Positions 26,978 to 36,170 of a stretch of DNA of 64,000 nt are shown one piece after another. Under the pieces are notes generated by a model, which worked only from the letters and a program-made list of their open reading frames with translations, did not search any database and had not been told where the DNA came from. Position 1 is the stretch's first letter. Every line of letters starts with the position of its first letter. The position numbers and the translations under genes are program-made. Origin of the DNA: Streptomyces lydicus (lineage in GTDB: Bacteria > Actinomycetota > Actinomycetes > Streptomycetales > Streptomycetaceae); the NCBI RefSeq assembly GCF_001729485.1, contig NZ_CP017157.1:4278001-4342000 (forward strand), in the 5' to 3' direction.

Positions 26978-29200
26978 TCATCGAAGATTCTTGGAGCGGA
27001 GCCAGGTGCGGATGGCTTCAATGTGTTGAGCCTTGCTCTCGAGCGGCAGCCAGTGTCCTGCAGGCACGCGCGCCACGGTGAGATCTGAGCAGGCCGCGCG
27101 CATCGGGTCGCCTTGGCTGTTTCCCGAGATGTTGCAGATCGCGTCCCACTCGCCGTTGACGAACAGCACCGGCTGCGTCAGGCGCCCGCCGTCGGGTGCT
27201 TTGCGCGCGTAAGCGATGTTGGCGTCGTCGTTTGTGTACCACGCAGAGGGAGGACGAAAGCCGTGAGTTGCGAACGCCTGCACCAGGGTGTCGAAGTCCG
27301 CCGGTGGCCAGAGGGCCGGATCGGCCGGCGTCGGCGGTGCGCGGTGCGCGGCGCCGAAGCGTCCGCCGTCGCGTGTGACCGTGGCCGTCGGTGAGATGGC
27401 GCCGATCGCGGCGGGGCTGCCCGGTTGATAAACCGATGCCAGCGTTGCCGCCGGAGCCGCGTCAAGGTCGGCGACCGCCGCTCCGAAGTGCGTCGTGTAG
27501 TAGCGGTAGTAGTCCCACTGTCCGTCCGGATACCGGTCGGCCGGGTAGAGCTGACGGTCGACCAGGGGTACGAGCGTGGCCAGGCTGTTGGCGGTGGGGT
27601 AGTAGGCCCACGAGGTCAACACCACGCCGCGGCACCGGTCCGGCTCGTGTGCGGCCACTGCTCCCGCCACGACGCTGCCCCAGTCGTGGCCGATCCAGAC
27701 CGCGGTTCTGCCGCCGAGATGGTCGTGGAGTTCCGTCAGGTCCATCACGACCTCCTCGACGGTGTAGGCGTCGGTATCCGCCGGGGCGGAGGATTCGCCG
27801 TACCCGCGCAGATCGGGCGCGACGCAGTGCCACCCGTCGGCAGCGAACGCCTCCATCTGGGCCCGCCACAACAACCCGATGCCCGGCCACCCGTGGAGGA
27901 AGAACATCAGCGGCCCATCGGCTGGTCCGTACTCCAGGTAGTGCGTGGTGTGGCGAGGCGTGCCGAAAATGCGCGAGACCAACGGCGGTGCGATATCGCG
28001 CCGAACATCGTCCTCGCCATCCCGTCGACGTGCGTGGGCGGTCCCGGCAACGAGAGCGAACAGGACCAATGCGATGTCCAGGGCTCCATACACGACGGCT
28101 GTTGGTTTGAGCCCGAATCGCTCGACAGCGAGCCCGGCGGCGAGCGCAGGCACACTGAAGGCGAGATAGCTGACGATGTACATCGTCGCGAACACCTGGC
28201 CCCGTCGGGCGATCGGTGCCGCCTCACCGAGGGCATGGACGGCGAACCGGAACGTCGCCCCGAACCCGAATCCCGCGATCAGCGACCCGACGACGTAGAG
28301 CGGCAGTACACCCGTCGGCATGGCTGCGACAGTGACCAGGACGCCAATGGCGAGGGGCCCGAGGCCGAACCATGCGCGGTGTCGTGGCGGAGCGAAGGCC
28401 GACGCGACCGTGCCCGCCGTCCCTGCGACGAAGAAGACGCCGAGGATGACGCCCGCGACGAAGTGGCTGTGCACGTCGAGGACGGTGGTGAGGATCGACG
28501 ATCCGAGCGAGAGGTACAAGCCGCCAAGGGCCCACGTCGCACTGATCGACGGCAGCAGTGCGACGAAGACCGGCCGCGTAGCCCGCGGGAGTTGAGCGCT
28601 GGGCAGCAGTGACCGCCAAATGGTTTCCCGGGTTGGCGAGTCGGATCGAGCTTTCTCGGGAACCAGCCAGACGAGTGCCGCGAGCGCCAGGTACACGACG
28701 CTGAGGATCCAGAAGACGAGTTGGCGGGGCAGTGGCGCGAACTCCACCAAGGCGCCGGCGAGGACGGCGCCGATCGCTATCCCCAAGGAAGGGACCGCGC
28801 TGCTGATGGTCGAGCCGAGCCGGGGGTTCGGCGCGGACTCCATGATCAGGGCCGTAGTGGCGCCGGCGGCTGTCCCCACGGCAAGCCCCTGCACAATGCG
28901 CGCGGCCATCAGGCCGCCGACGCCTGCGGCGACGGCGAAGAGCAGCATGCCCAGAGCGAGCAGCACCAGGGCACCGCAGGCGACAGGCCGGCGGCCCACC
29001 CGGTCGGAGACCGATCCGACGGTCAACAGGGCGGCGAGCAAGGCGAAGACGTAGACGGCGAAAACGACCGTCAAGGTGAACGCGGAGAGGTCCCACAGGC
29101 GCTGATAGACCGGGTAGAGGGGGGACGGCGCCGAAGCGGCCGTGAGCGTGGCCGCGCCCACGGCCCCGGCCAGGAAGAACGAAACTGAACGGTTGAGCAC
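26978..29200 (-). CDS. MFS transporter fused to epoxide-hydrolase-like domain
   Basis: 740 residues from GTG 29200, which has GGAGGT 4 nt upstream (the TTG at 29221 gives a longer frame but weaker initiation). Residues 1-405 are a 12-helix MFS protein with GSVSDRVGRRP in the first cytoplasmic loop. Residues about 415-740 are an alpha/beta hydrolase: HGWPG (His436 region), nucleophile Asp506 in GHDWGS, and a C-terminal AGHWLPLE histidine. This is the epoxide-hydrolase/dehalogenase subgroup. The DNA reads through both domains without a stop or frameshift. It suggests coupled transport and hydrolysis of one compound. Divergent from a TetR gene across two palindromes that probably control it. Confidence 0.85.
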   Translation of the reverse strand: MLNRSVSFFLAGAVGAATLTAASAPSPLYPVYQRLWDLSAFTLTVVFAVYVFALLAALLTVGSVSDRVGRRPVACGALVLLALGMLLFAVAAGVGGLMAARIVQGLAVGTAAGATTALIMESAPNPRLGSTISSAVPSLGIAIGAVLAGALVEFAPLPRQLVFWILSVVYLALAALVWLVPEKARSDSPTRETIWRSLLPSAQLPRATRPVFVALLPSISATWALGGLYLSLGSSILTTVLDVHSHFVAGVILGVFFVAGTAGTVASAFAPPRHRAWFGLGPLAIGVLVTVAAMPTGVLPLYVVGSLIAGFGFGATFRFAVHALGEAAPIARRGQVFATMYIVSYLAFSVPALAAGLAVERFGLKPTAVVYGALDIALVLFALVAGTAHARRRDGEDDVRRDIAPPLVSRIFGTPRHTTHYLEYGPADGPLMFFLHGWPGIGLLWRAQMEAFAADGWHCVAPDLRGYGESSAPADTDAYTVEEVVMDLTELHDHLGGRTAVWIGHDWGSVVAGAVAAHEPDRCRGVVLTSWAYYPTANSLATLVPLVDRQLYPADRYPDGQWDYYRYYTTHFGAAVADLDAAPAATLASVYQPGSPAAIGAISPTATVTRDGGRFGAAHRAPPTPADPALWPPADFDTLVQAFATHGFRPPSAWYTNDDANIAYARKAPDGGRLTQPVLFVNGEWDAICNISGNSQGDPMRAACSDLTVARVPAGHWLPLESKAQHIEAIRTWLRSKNLR

Positions 29201-29217
29201 GCGACCTCCATCGAAAA

Positions 29218-29274
29218 GCAATGATCTTTGCTTTAATCCGGGTGGCTCATCCTAGTGGAAGCAAAGATCTTTGC
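29218..29274. promoter_or_regulatory. Twin TetR-type operators
   Basis: GCAAAGATCTTTGC (29261-29274) is a perfect 14-bp palindrome, and GCAATGATCTTTGC (29218-29231) is the same with one change. Their centres are 43 bp apart, about four helical turns, between the fused MFS-hydrolase gene and the TetR gene. Confidence 0.8.
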
Positions 29275-29287
29275 GTATGCTGGTGAC

Positions 29288-29851
29288 GTGTCTCACCACG
29301 CAGCCGCCAGCCGCCCCAGAGGGCGGAGCAGTCGAGTACTGACCGCGATCTACACCTCGGTCGGTGAACTCGTGGGCGAGGGCGCCGAAAAGATCACGTT
29401 TCCCGTGGTCGCCGAACGGGCCGGGGTCAACCCGACGACGCTCTACCGACGCTGGGACAGCGTCCACGCTCTCCTTGAGGAAGTCGCTGTCGCCGCCCTG
29501 ACCCGGGACGGTGAGTCAGCGCCCGACACCGGATCCCTCCAGCAGGATCTGACCGAGTGGGCGCAGGTCATCGCCCGCGACATCACACGTCCCCACCGAG
29601 CCCGATACCTGCGCGCGATGGTGTCGGCCCGCACTGAGATCCTCGCGAGTTGCCCGGTCACGGAGAAACGGCGCGAGCAGGCATCGGAGGTGGTGAGCCG
29701 GGCCCGCGAACGCGGTGAGAAGACACCGAGCGTCCCGCAGATCCTCGACCATGTCATCGCACCTCTGTACCACCACGTCGTATTCGCCTTGCCCGTCGAT
29801 GGTGAGTACGTGCGACGTCTGGTCCGCGATGTTCTGGCCATGGCTGAGTGA
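29288..29851 (+). CDS. TetR-family regulator of the MFS-hydrolase gene
   Basis: 187 residues from GTG 29288. A longer frame from GTG 29255 would place the second operator inside the coding region, so the shorter start is preferred. The HTH reads ITFPVVAERAGVNPTTLYRR, the standard TetR DNA-binding region, followed by a helical ligand domain (TetR_C-like, with DLTEWAQVIARDITRPHRAR). Likely represses itself and the divergent fused transporter gene. Confidence 0.88.
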   Translation: MSHHAAASRPRGRSSRVLTAIYTSVGELVGEGAEKITFPVVAERAGVNPTTLYRRWDSVHALLEEVAVAALTRDGESAPDTGSLQQDLTEWAQVIARDITRPHRARYLRAMVSARTEILASCPVTEKRREQASEVVSRARERGEKTPSVPQILDHVIAPLYHHVVFALPVDGEYVRRLVRDVLAMAE

Positions 29852-30079
29852 CAGGCTGTCCCGCACATGCTGGACGCGCTGCTGGACCTGCACGGTGGCG
29901 TGAGCCGGAGATGGTGGTGCCCGACCACACCTCGGTACCGATGTTCCCCGAGTCCGTCTCACAAACGGTCCTTTGCCCGAGCAAGATCAAACGTCACGGC
30001 CCGGCGGACGCCGCCGGAGGCGTGGCCTGGGCGCTGCTCGAAGGCTTGGGTACAAATGCCCTGGGGTCACTCGCTGCCC

Positions 30080-30854
30080 TGCTTGTCGGCGCAGCCTCCC
30101 ACATCGAGACCGACCCGCGCCTGCCCAGCCCGTTCACACCGAAGGGCACCCGCCAGACCGGGCCGGCCTGGTACTCCACCTCGACCGTCGCCTACGCGGT
30201 CGAACTCGGCGCCACCATCCAGCCGTCCGAGGCGTACGTCCGCCACGAGCACGGGGCCTACTTCGACGCCTGGTACACCCGCCTGCGCGACGCCTACATG
30301 GCCACCATGGCCGACCTCGGCGTCGAAGCCGGCATGAGCGAGGCCGACTTCCTCGCCGCGATGGCCCGGCACAAGAGCGTCGGCCCGGGGCAGGCAGCCG
30401 CGCTCTCCGCCATCAAGTCAACGGTCAAGGGCGGCATCGGCAAGCTACGCGAACGCCCGCAGGGCATCAAGCACAAGTTCGGCGAGCCGTGGCCAGCCCT
30501 CTCCGCGCCACCTGGAGCCCGCACGCCCGGGCAGAGCTGATCGGCAAGGTGCGCACCAACCAGCACCGCAAACTGACGGCATGGGCGCGGGCGGGCCTGT
30601 TCCCCGTGGCAATCCTGTCCGACTGCGCCGTCCACCTCTCCCACGGCCCCAGCCCACTGGACTTCATGCCGCACGCCGACGACGGCAAGCCGCTGCCCGG
30701 AGGGTTCCGCCTCGGCGCCAGCCCCGGGATGGTCAAGCACGAAGGCACCCGCGACTTCCTCTGGCTCGCCCGGACCATCGAGGACGACCAGATCAACCCG
30801 GCCCGGCACATCAAGGGCGACGACGTCCCTGAGAGCGGAGAGCAGGAGACCGAC
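30080..30854 (+). pseudogene. tap: Telomere-associated protein Tap, C-terminal remnant
   Basis: The segment FTPKGTRQTGPAWYSTSTVA, EAYVRHEHGAYFDAWYTRLR and GGIGKLRERPQGIKHKFGEP, and after a frameshift near 30505 HARAELIGKVRTNQHRKLTAW and NPARHIKGDD, matches the C-terminal part of Streptomyces Tap. Tap recruits Tpg to the single-stranded 3' ends of linear replicons. The N-terminal several hundred residues (HTH and helicase-like regions) are missing, so it is inactive. The Tap frame runs into tpg without a stop codon. Confidence 0.85.
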
Positions 30855-31407
30855 GTGGGCATCCTCGGCGACAGCCTGGAGAAAGCCGCGGCCGCCAACA
30901 CCACCCGGCTGATCCCGAAGAGCGCGGGCGCGCAGATGCGCTTCCTGGTCAAGCAGCACAAGGGCTCGACCAAGGCCGTCGCGCAACTGCTGGGCATCTC
31001 CCAGCGCACCGTTGAGCGGTACGTCAAAGACCAGATCAAGCGGCCCCGCAAAGACCGCGCGCATAGGACGCGAGGTCCGCCGCCGCTGGCAGCCCAAGGT
31101 GCGCGAAAAGGCCCAGCGCCGCGCCGTCCAGACCGGCGGCATCACCATCGAGACCCGGGCACGGTTCGGCTTCACCGCCACACCCGGCACCACCGACGAC
31201 GGGCGGATCCGCCTGATCACCCAGCATCTCCCGCCCGCCTACGCCGCCCGCCTCTTCGACGCCCAGGCCGCCGGCGTCCCCGAGCAGCAGCTGCAGAACA
31301 TTGCCGCCGAAGGCTTGCAGGAGATCTACTTCAAGGACCGCGGCCGCCGCGCCGACGGCCTCCTGGTGGAGTTCACCGACATCGACCACGTGGAACTCGA
31401 CTTCTGA
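30855..31407 (+). pseudogene. tpg: Telomere terminal protein Tpg with frameshift
   Basis: GTG 30855 with AGGAG 7 nt upstream starts VGILGDSLEKA, then SAGAQMRFLVKQHKGSTKAV, LGISQRTVERYVKDQIKRPR. Around 31058 a small deletion shifts the frame; the other frame continues GREVRRRWQPKV, IETRARFGFTATPGTTDDGR and ends LVEFTDIDHVELDF at 31407. The full sequence is otherwise a good Tpg, the protein covalently attached to chromosome and plasmid telomeres. The single frameshift makes this copy non-functional unless it is a sequencing error. Confidence 0.88.
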
Positions 31408-31998
31408 CCCACGGCATTCGTGAGGGCCTGGAACCGACTTGTGTGAGCCGAAGCACGGTAGTTGTCACATAGGCAATCTTGTTGTCACCTGTGAGGTGCG
31501 ATGCCGGAAGATCGTCTCAACTCTTGACGGCCTCTGCGATCTGCTGGGCCGCCTGGGCGGGTGTGAGGTGCGTGATGTCGACGACCTCGGCCTCGGCGTG
31601 CGGTCACGTGCGGGCCGCCTCGGCGTAGGGCTCAAGGTATTGGAGACGGAACGGGGAGTTGGGGCCGCCGCTCCTCGACGGCCCGACGGCGGCCAACCCG
31701 GAGGTCCACTTCAACGCCCCGGTCGGCTGACCCGTACGGCCCCAGGGGCGGACCCCGCCGTTCCACCCGCACCGAACGCCCTGGCAGGGCGGTGCGCCCC
31801 GGCAGGCCCGCAGGTCGGCCTGGATGCCGGTGGTGTCCGGAAGACAGCGGACCGCGCGGCACCCGCCTTGCCGGGCGCCCGTGCCCCTGACAGTCTTCCG
31901 GCGCGCGCCCTGCGGGGGCCGGGGCACGGGCCAGACCCCCTGGCCGGCCCCCATCCGTTGACTCTGCCCGATGGACGAACCGACCAGGAGTGCCCGCC
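31408..31998. other. Mostly non-coding, contains a kinase relic
   Basis: Apart from the minus-strand relic at 31517-31690, I see no gene. The final 15 bp carry the ribosome-binding site (GGAG, 31987-31990) of the next gene. Confidence 0.4.
31517..31690 (-). pseudogene. C-terminal relic of an AAA-type (small-molecule kinase) protein
   Basis: On the minus strand PFRLQYLEPYAEAART is followed in frame by a stop and then AEVVDITHLTPAQAAQQIAE, ending VKS. This resembles the end of AAA/chloramphenicol-phosphotransferase-like P-loop kinases. The in-frame TGA and missing N-terminus mark it as dead. Confidence 0.4.
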
Positions 31999-32511
31999 AT
32001 GCCGCGTACGACCTTCCGTGTGCCCCGCATGCTGCTCGCCGCCACGGCGACGGCCGTCCTCGCCCTCGCCACGACCCTCACCACGGCGACCGCCCCGGCC
32101 GTCGCCGCCCCGGCCCCCGAAGCCGGGACCACAGGGGCCACCGGGGCCACCTCCGGCTTCTGGGCCTGCTCCGTCCCGCCCGGCTACACGTACACCTCGT
32201 CCCGCAGCTCCTACACCTGCTCGGCAGGCAGCAGCTACCCGACCACCGAGTTTTACGTCCAGCCGCCCGCCGACGGCCTCTGGGCCTGCACCACCATGCC
32301 CGGCTACACCCACACCGGGGTCATGAGCAGCCGGACGTGCTCCGGCGGCGGGAGCTACACGACCAACCAGTACCTGCTCTACAAGCCCGTGACCGGCATG
32401 TGGGCCTGCTCCGTGCCGTCCGGGTTCACATACACGGCCACCCAGCAGAGCTACACCTGCTCCGGCGGCGCCAGCTACACCACCACCCAGTTCCTGCTGC
32501 GCGCCCTGTAG
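31999..32511 (+). CDS. Secreted three-repeat Cys/Tyr-rich protein
   Basis: 170 residues. Signal peptide of about 36 residues ends near AVAAPAP. The mature part consists of three units of about 40 residues, each with WAC[ST]xPxGYTYT, then YTCS(G)G, SYTTxxxLL. Each unit has two Cys, suggesting one disulfide per repeat. No recognised enzyme motif; likely an extracellular binding or structural protein. Confidence 0.8.
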   Translation: MPRTTFRVPRMLLAATATAVLALATTLTTATAPAVAAPAPEAGTTGATGATSGFWACSVPPGYTYTSSRSSYTCSAGSSYPTTEFYVQPPADGLWACTTMPGYTHTGVMSSRTCSGGGSYTTNQYLLYKPVTGMWACSVPSGFTYTATQQSYTCSGGASYTTTQFLLRAL

Positions 32512-32835
32512 ACGCCGAGGGCCCCGGGCCCGGACGCGCGCTGGCTCACGAGCCCGGTCTCCAGCCGGAGACCACGGGTGCTGATCCGGCTGCTGCTGCG
32601 GGATCCGCGGCTGCCCCCGGGGATCTTGCCGCTGTCGGAGGAGTTCGGGACAGCCGGAGGAGAAGATCCGGGCAGAGAACCTCGGGTTCTCGACCTTCCC
32701 TTTGGTGGCAGAAGGACTGCTGAATGAGCGTGTGTGACAAGTCGGATGCCTCGCCCGTGACAACCAGGATGCTTCGTCCAGTCCCTTTTGCCAGCTTGTC
32801 CGACCTCGCCGGTGCCAACTAACGCGCTTCGGCTC
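32512..32835. other. No gene seen
   Basis: Short frames only, none with a convincing start or family match. It leads into the iteron region before the SGNH hydrolase gene. Confidence 0.4.
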
Positions 32836-32892
32836 ACGTGTGACTGAGCGTTTTGGTTGGCCAGTGAGCGTTGTACTTGGGCCAGTTGAGCG
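32836..32892. promoter_or_regulatory. Iteron-like repeats upstream of the SGNH hydrolase
   Basis: Three spaced copies of A[C/G]T(T)GAGCG (GACTGAGCG 32842-32850, AGTGAGCG 32863-32870, AGTTGAGCG 32884-32892) with a period of about 20-21 bp. The first 29 bp recur inverted downstream of the gene (34191-34225). Confidence 0.6.
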
Positions 32893-32977
32893 TGTCGGCT
32901 TGTGTGCCAGGGTGGCGATAGAGAACTCGCGGGTGCGTACACGCATCCGAACCTGAGAACGTTGGGGAGACGCGACG

Positions 32978-34123
32978 GTGGCGATGCGGGCATTTCCGCT
33001 GGTGGGCGGGCCGGTGGAATTACGGGGTGCGCTGGACTTGGACAGGACGCAGGCGGGGGTGATGCCTCGCCGGTTGCCCGCGTGGACCAAGGAGCAGTAC
33101 CAGGACCCGTCGGTCTACGGGGTGACGGTGATGCCTTCGGGGGTACGGCTGGTCTTCCGTACCGATGCGCGTGAGCTTGAGTTCGAGGTACTCACCTCCA
33201 CAGGACAGCTCGACACCGACCCCCGGCCTCGCCCGACCGGGATGCTGGAACTGTTGGTGGACGGTGCCCCCGCCGGCCGCCGGCCAGCACCGATGGGCAA
33301 TGTGGTGCGGATGGCGAGCCCCGGGGCCGCGCAGCGACTGGTCCCGGGGGAGCCGGGGACCGTGCGGTTCGCCGGGCTGCCGATGGGGATGAAGAACGTC
33401 GAGCTGTGGCTGCCCCAGCAGACCCCCACGGAACTGGTGGCACTGCGCGCTGACGGCGAGGTGCTGGCACCGTTGCCGGACGGTCGGCGCCGCTGGGTGC
33501 ACCACGGCAGTTCCATCAGCCACTGCCTCGAAGCCGACGGCCCGACCGGCACCTGGCCGGTGGTGGCGGCTTCGCTCGGGGGAGTGGAGGTGATCAACCT
33601 CAGCCAGGCGGGCAACGACATGCTGGACCCCTATGTCGCCCGGACGATCCGCGACATGCCCGCCGACCTGATCAGCCTCAAGACGGGCGTCAACATCGTG
33701 GGCCTGGCCACCTTCCGACTGCGGACGTTCGGCCCGGCGGTGCACGGATTCCTGGACACGATCCGGGACGGCCACCCGGACACTCCGCTGCTGCTGATGT
33801 CCCCGGTGAGCTGTCCGGCACTTGAAGAGACTCCCGGCCCGACCGCGATGGGCCCTGACGGGAAGATCACAGCCCTGGGCGACCCGGCCGATGTGGCCCG
33901 TGGGGCGTTGTCGCTGACGGTGGTCCGTGACGAACTGGCTCGAATCGTGGCAGCCCGGCGAGCACGCGATCCCCACCTGCACTATCTCGACGGACGCGAA
34001 CTGCTCGGCCCGCACGAGGTGGATGACCTTGCCGACGGCCTGCACCCCACCGCCGCCGCCTACCGCCGGATGGGCAAACACTTCGCCGCGCACGCCTTCG
34101 CCGACGACGGCCCGTTCCGCTGA
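32978..34123 (+). CDS. SGNH/GDSL-family hydrolase with N-terminal beta domain
   Basis: 381 residues from GTG 32978 (GGGGAGA upstream). The N-terminal 170 residues look like a beta-sandwich (VELWLPQQTPTELVALRADG). The hydrolase part has the nucleophile Ser in HHGSSISH, an oxyanion Gly/Asn in SQAGNDML and KTGVNIVG, and the catalytic Asp-His in DGLHPTAAAYRRMG. No signal peptide. Probably an esterase, possibly acting on acetylated sugars. Transcribed alone: terminator at 34131-34161. Confidence 0.88.
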   Translation: MAMRAFPLVGGPVELRGALDLDRTQAGVMPRRLPAWTKEQYQDPSVYGVTVMPSGVRLVFRTDARELEFEVLTSTGQLDTDPRPRPTGMLELLVDGAPAGRRPAPMGNVVRMASPGAAQRLVPGEPGTVRFAGLPMGMKNVELWLPQQTPTELVALRADGEVLAPLPDGRRRWVHHGSSISHCLEADGPTGTWPVVAASLGGVEVINLSQAGNDMLDPYVARTIRDMPADLISLKTGVNIVGLATFRLRTFGPAVHGFLDTIRDGHPDTPLLLMSPVSCPALEETPGPTAMGPDGKITALGDPADVARGALSLTVVRDELARIVAARRARDPHLHYLDGRELLGPHEVDDLADGLHPTAAAYRRMGKHFAAHAFADDGPFR

Positions 34124-34130
34124 GTGACCG

Positions 34131-34161
34131 GGGCTCCGCACCTGCATCAGGTGCGGAGCCC
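34131..34161 (+). terminator. Terminator after the SGNH hydrolase
   Basis: Perfect 14-bp stem GGGCTCCGCACCTG / CAGGTGCGGAGCCC with a 3-nt loop, 8 nt after the stop codon. Confidence 0.85.
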
Positions 34162-34190
34162 GAGCGTACCGGCAGCCACCCTGTTCGCTC

Positions 34191-34242
34191 GCACGCTCAA
34201 CTGGCCAACCAGAGCGCTCAGTCACACGAGTGCGACTGAGCG
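34191..34242. promoter_or_regulatory. Inverted iteron block downstream of the SGNH hydrolase
   Basis: Reverse complement of the block at 32836-32864 with two differences. It also forms its own palindrome CGCTCAGTC (34215-34223) and GACTGAGCG (34234-34242). It could be an operator for a flanking promoter, or one end of a small mobile unit. Confidence 0.55.
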
Positions 34243-34361
34243 TTCCATCTGGCGGCTGAGTGCAGCCTTCGTGCACGACCGGATGCCGGACTTGCGGCGG
34301 CAATGCCGGGTTCATGCGGACAATGGTCGGCTCGGCCACACGGTTCTGGTGCGGGGCCGAG

Positions 34362-34955
34362 TCATCCGCCGAGCGCGATCGGCCGGCGGTAGGCCGTCAT
34401 CTGGCGCACGGCCAGTGCCACGGCCTCAGACGCGGTGGGGAACCGGCCGAGGTCATCGCTGACGATGCCCTTGCCCACCCCATACGTGCCGTCGCTGTTC
34501 GCGGTCAGACACGGTCCGACGACGGTCAGGCGAGGGCGGGTGGTGGTCGAGAAGCGCAGCGCCCAGTGGCTCGTGAACGGGTAGAGGGCGCGCAGCGTCG
34601 GCTCGGCGTGCGCCGCCTCGATCAGGGCTTGGTAGGTCTCCTGCCAGGAGTACTCCAGTTCGCCGGCCTCCTGGCGCAGGCTCTGCCACTCGGATTCCGT
34701 CAGGTGCGCGGGGTCGAGGTCGGGCACCTCGAACCGTCCGGTCAGGTGCACGAAGGGTGCCGCTCGGCGAATGTCGTTCAGGGCAGCCCCGTCGTGCCAC
34801 GCCCGGGCGGCCCTGGCGACCTCCGTCAGGTCGTCCGCCGTGCCATCGATGAGGGGCATGCTTTGGAACGGTTCCGTGCCGCGGATCGACCACCTCCGTT
34901 CATGCAGCCATGCGCTGAATCTGCAGTGGCTCGCGGTGCAGCAGGGTGCTTGCAA
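34362..34955 (-). pseudogene. DUF6193-family protein, probably 5'-truncated
   Basis: From about residue 30 the translation is a good DUF6193 C-terminal domain: LTEVARAARAWHDGAAL, FVHLTGRFEVPD, then LRALYPFTSHWALRFST. The first 30 residues are unlike the family and carry no signal, and no RBS is visible, so the original N-terminus appears lost. Family function is unknown. Confidence 0.55.
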
Positions 34956-35355
34956 CAGTCGCGTGGAGCAGCGGAGCGGTGTCCGGGGACGTGACGAGGA
35001 CGGCTCCGAGGCAGCTTTCCGGCGCTGCCTGGAGTGCTGTGGCGAGGCTTCCGCAGGCCCGCAACGTCGGGGTACAGGACAGCAGGGTCAGGAGGAGTGG
35101 GCACGGATCCTGATTGTGCCCGAGCCACTGATTCCCGGGACGACTCACCATCGACGGCGGGGGGACCACGGTCGGCGTCGGCGGTGCCGCCTTCGACTAC
35201 CGGATCGAGGCGCGCACCCCGCACCTGTAACGGACTCCCGGACGAACCCGTTCCGGTCGCGCCGGGCCCGTCAGGTCACGACGGACGAACCCCTCCCCGG
35301 TGCCGGACGCGCCGTGCGGCGCGTCCGGGATGACCCAGCACTGGCCGACGGTCCG

Positions 35356-35816
35356 TCAGAAGTTGTACGGCTTCTTGGCGCTCCAGTTCAGCACGTCGGC
35401 CTCGTTCCAGCTGAACTGCGGCTTCGCGCCCTGGAGGGCGACGGAGTAGGAGGGGCCGCTCTGACCGTTCGTGCCGCGCAGCGCGAGGGCGAACGACTGC
35501 GCCGTGTGGTGCTTCGAGCCGTAGTCGAAGAGGTTCACCGCGCTGTATACCTTGCCGCCGGGCTGGAGCGTGAGGCGCTTGTTGCCACCGGGGTTGTCCT
35601 TCTTCGAGTGCGGCAGTACGGCGCCGGCGCCGTCGAGCTTCACGGCCGGGTACGAGGTGACCCAGCACGGCGTGCTGCCCTTGTTCGACGCGGTGACCAG
35701 CAGGTGGTCGCCCTGCTGCCCGGCGAACCGGTGCACCGCGGTGAGCAGCATCTCATCACCGCGGCACTGCCCGGCGCCCGCCGTGGTGCCCTTGCCCGCG
35801 GCCTCGCCGGAAACGC
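35356..35816 (-). pseudogene. DUF4232-type secreted protein lacking its signal peptide
   Basis: An open minus-strand frame encodes TAGAGQCRGDEMLLTAVHRF, LLVTASNKGSTPCWVTSYPA and the rest of a DUF4232 beta-domain, ending KPYNF. A stop near 35818 cuts it just before where the export signal and start codon should be, so the mature domain is intact but not deliverable. Confidence 0.6.
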
Positions 35817-35819
35817 CTC

Positions 35820-36170
35820 ACTCACGTGCTGCAAACATGCCGCGCGAACGGGTCCACGCCGAGCCGCGGGCGCGTTTGCCCAGGCCGGTGCGGGGCGGGA
35901 GCGCAGCGCTGGTTTGTGCCGCCGGGTGGTGCGCTCTGCTGAATGGGTGGCGGGCTCTCGAATCTCTTGTCGGTAGGCAGCTCAGATGGCTTACTTGTGC
36001 TGTCCGACCAGGTGGGCTGCCCATCCCTCCGCTGGGGAACGCAGCTCAGTGGCATCTGCCTGCGCACGCGGCCGCAGGTTCGCGAGGGCACCCACCGGAG
36101 GAATCGTCGGCCGACGCGCTCTCGTGGTGCACCGGCTGATGAGGGTCGCTCATACGTCCAAGGAGGCGTG
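35820..36170. other. No gene seen
   Basis: Frames here are shadows or run-ins to the next gene. AGGAGG at 36161-36166 is the ribosome-binding site of the beta-helix protein. Confidence 0.4.
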
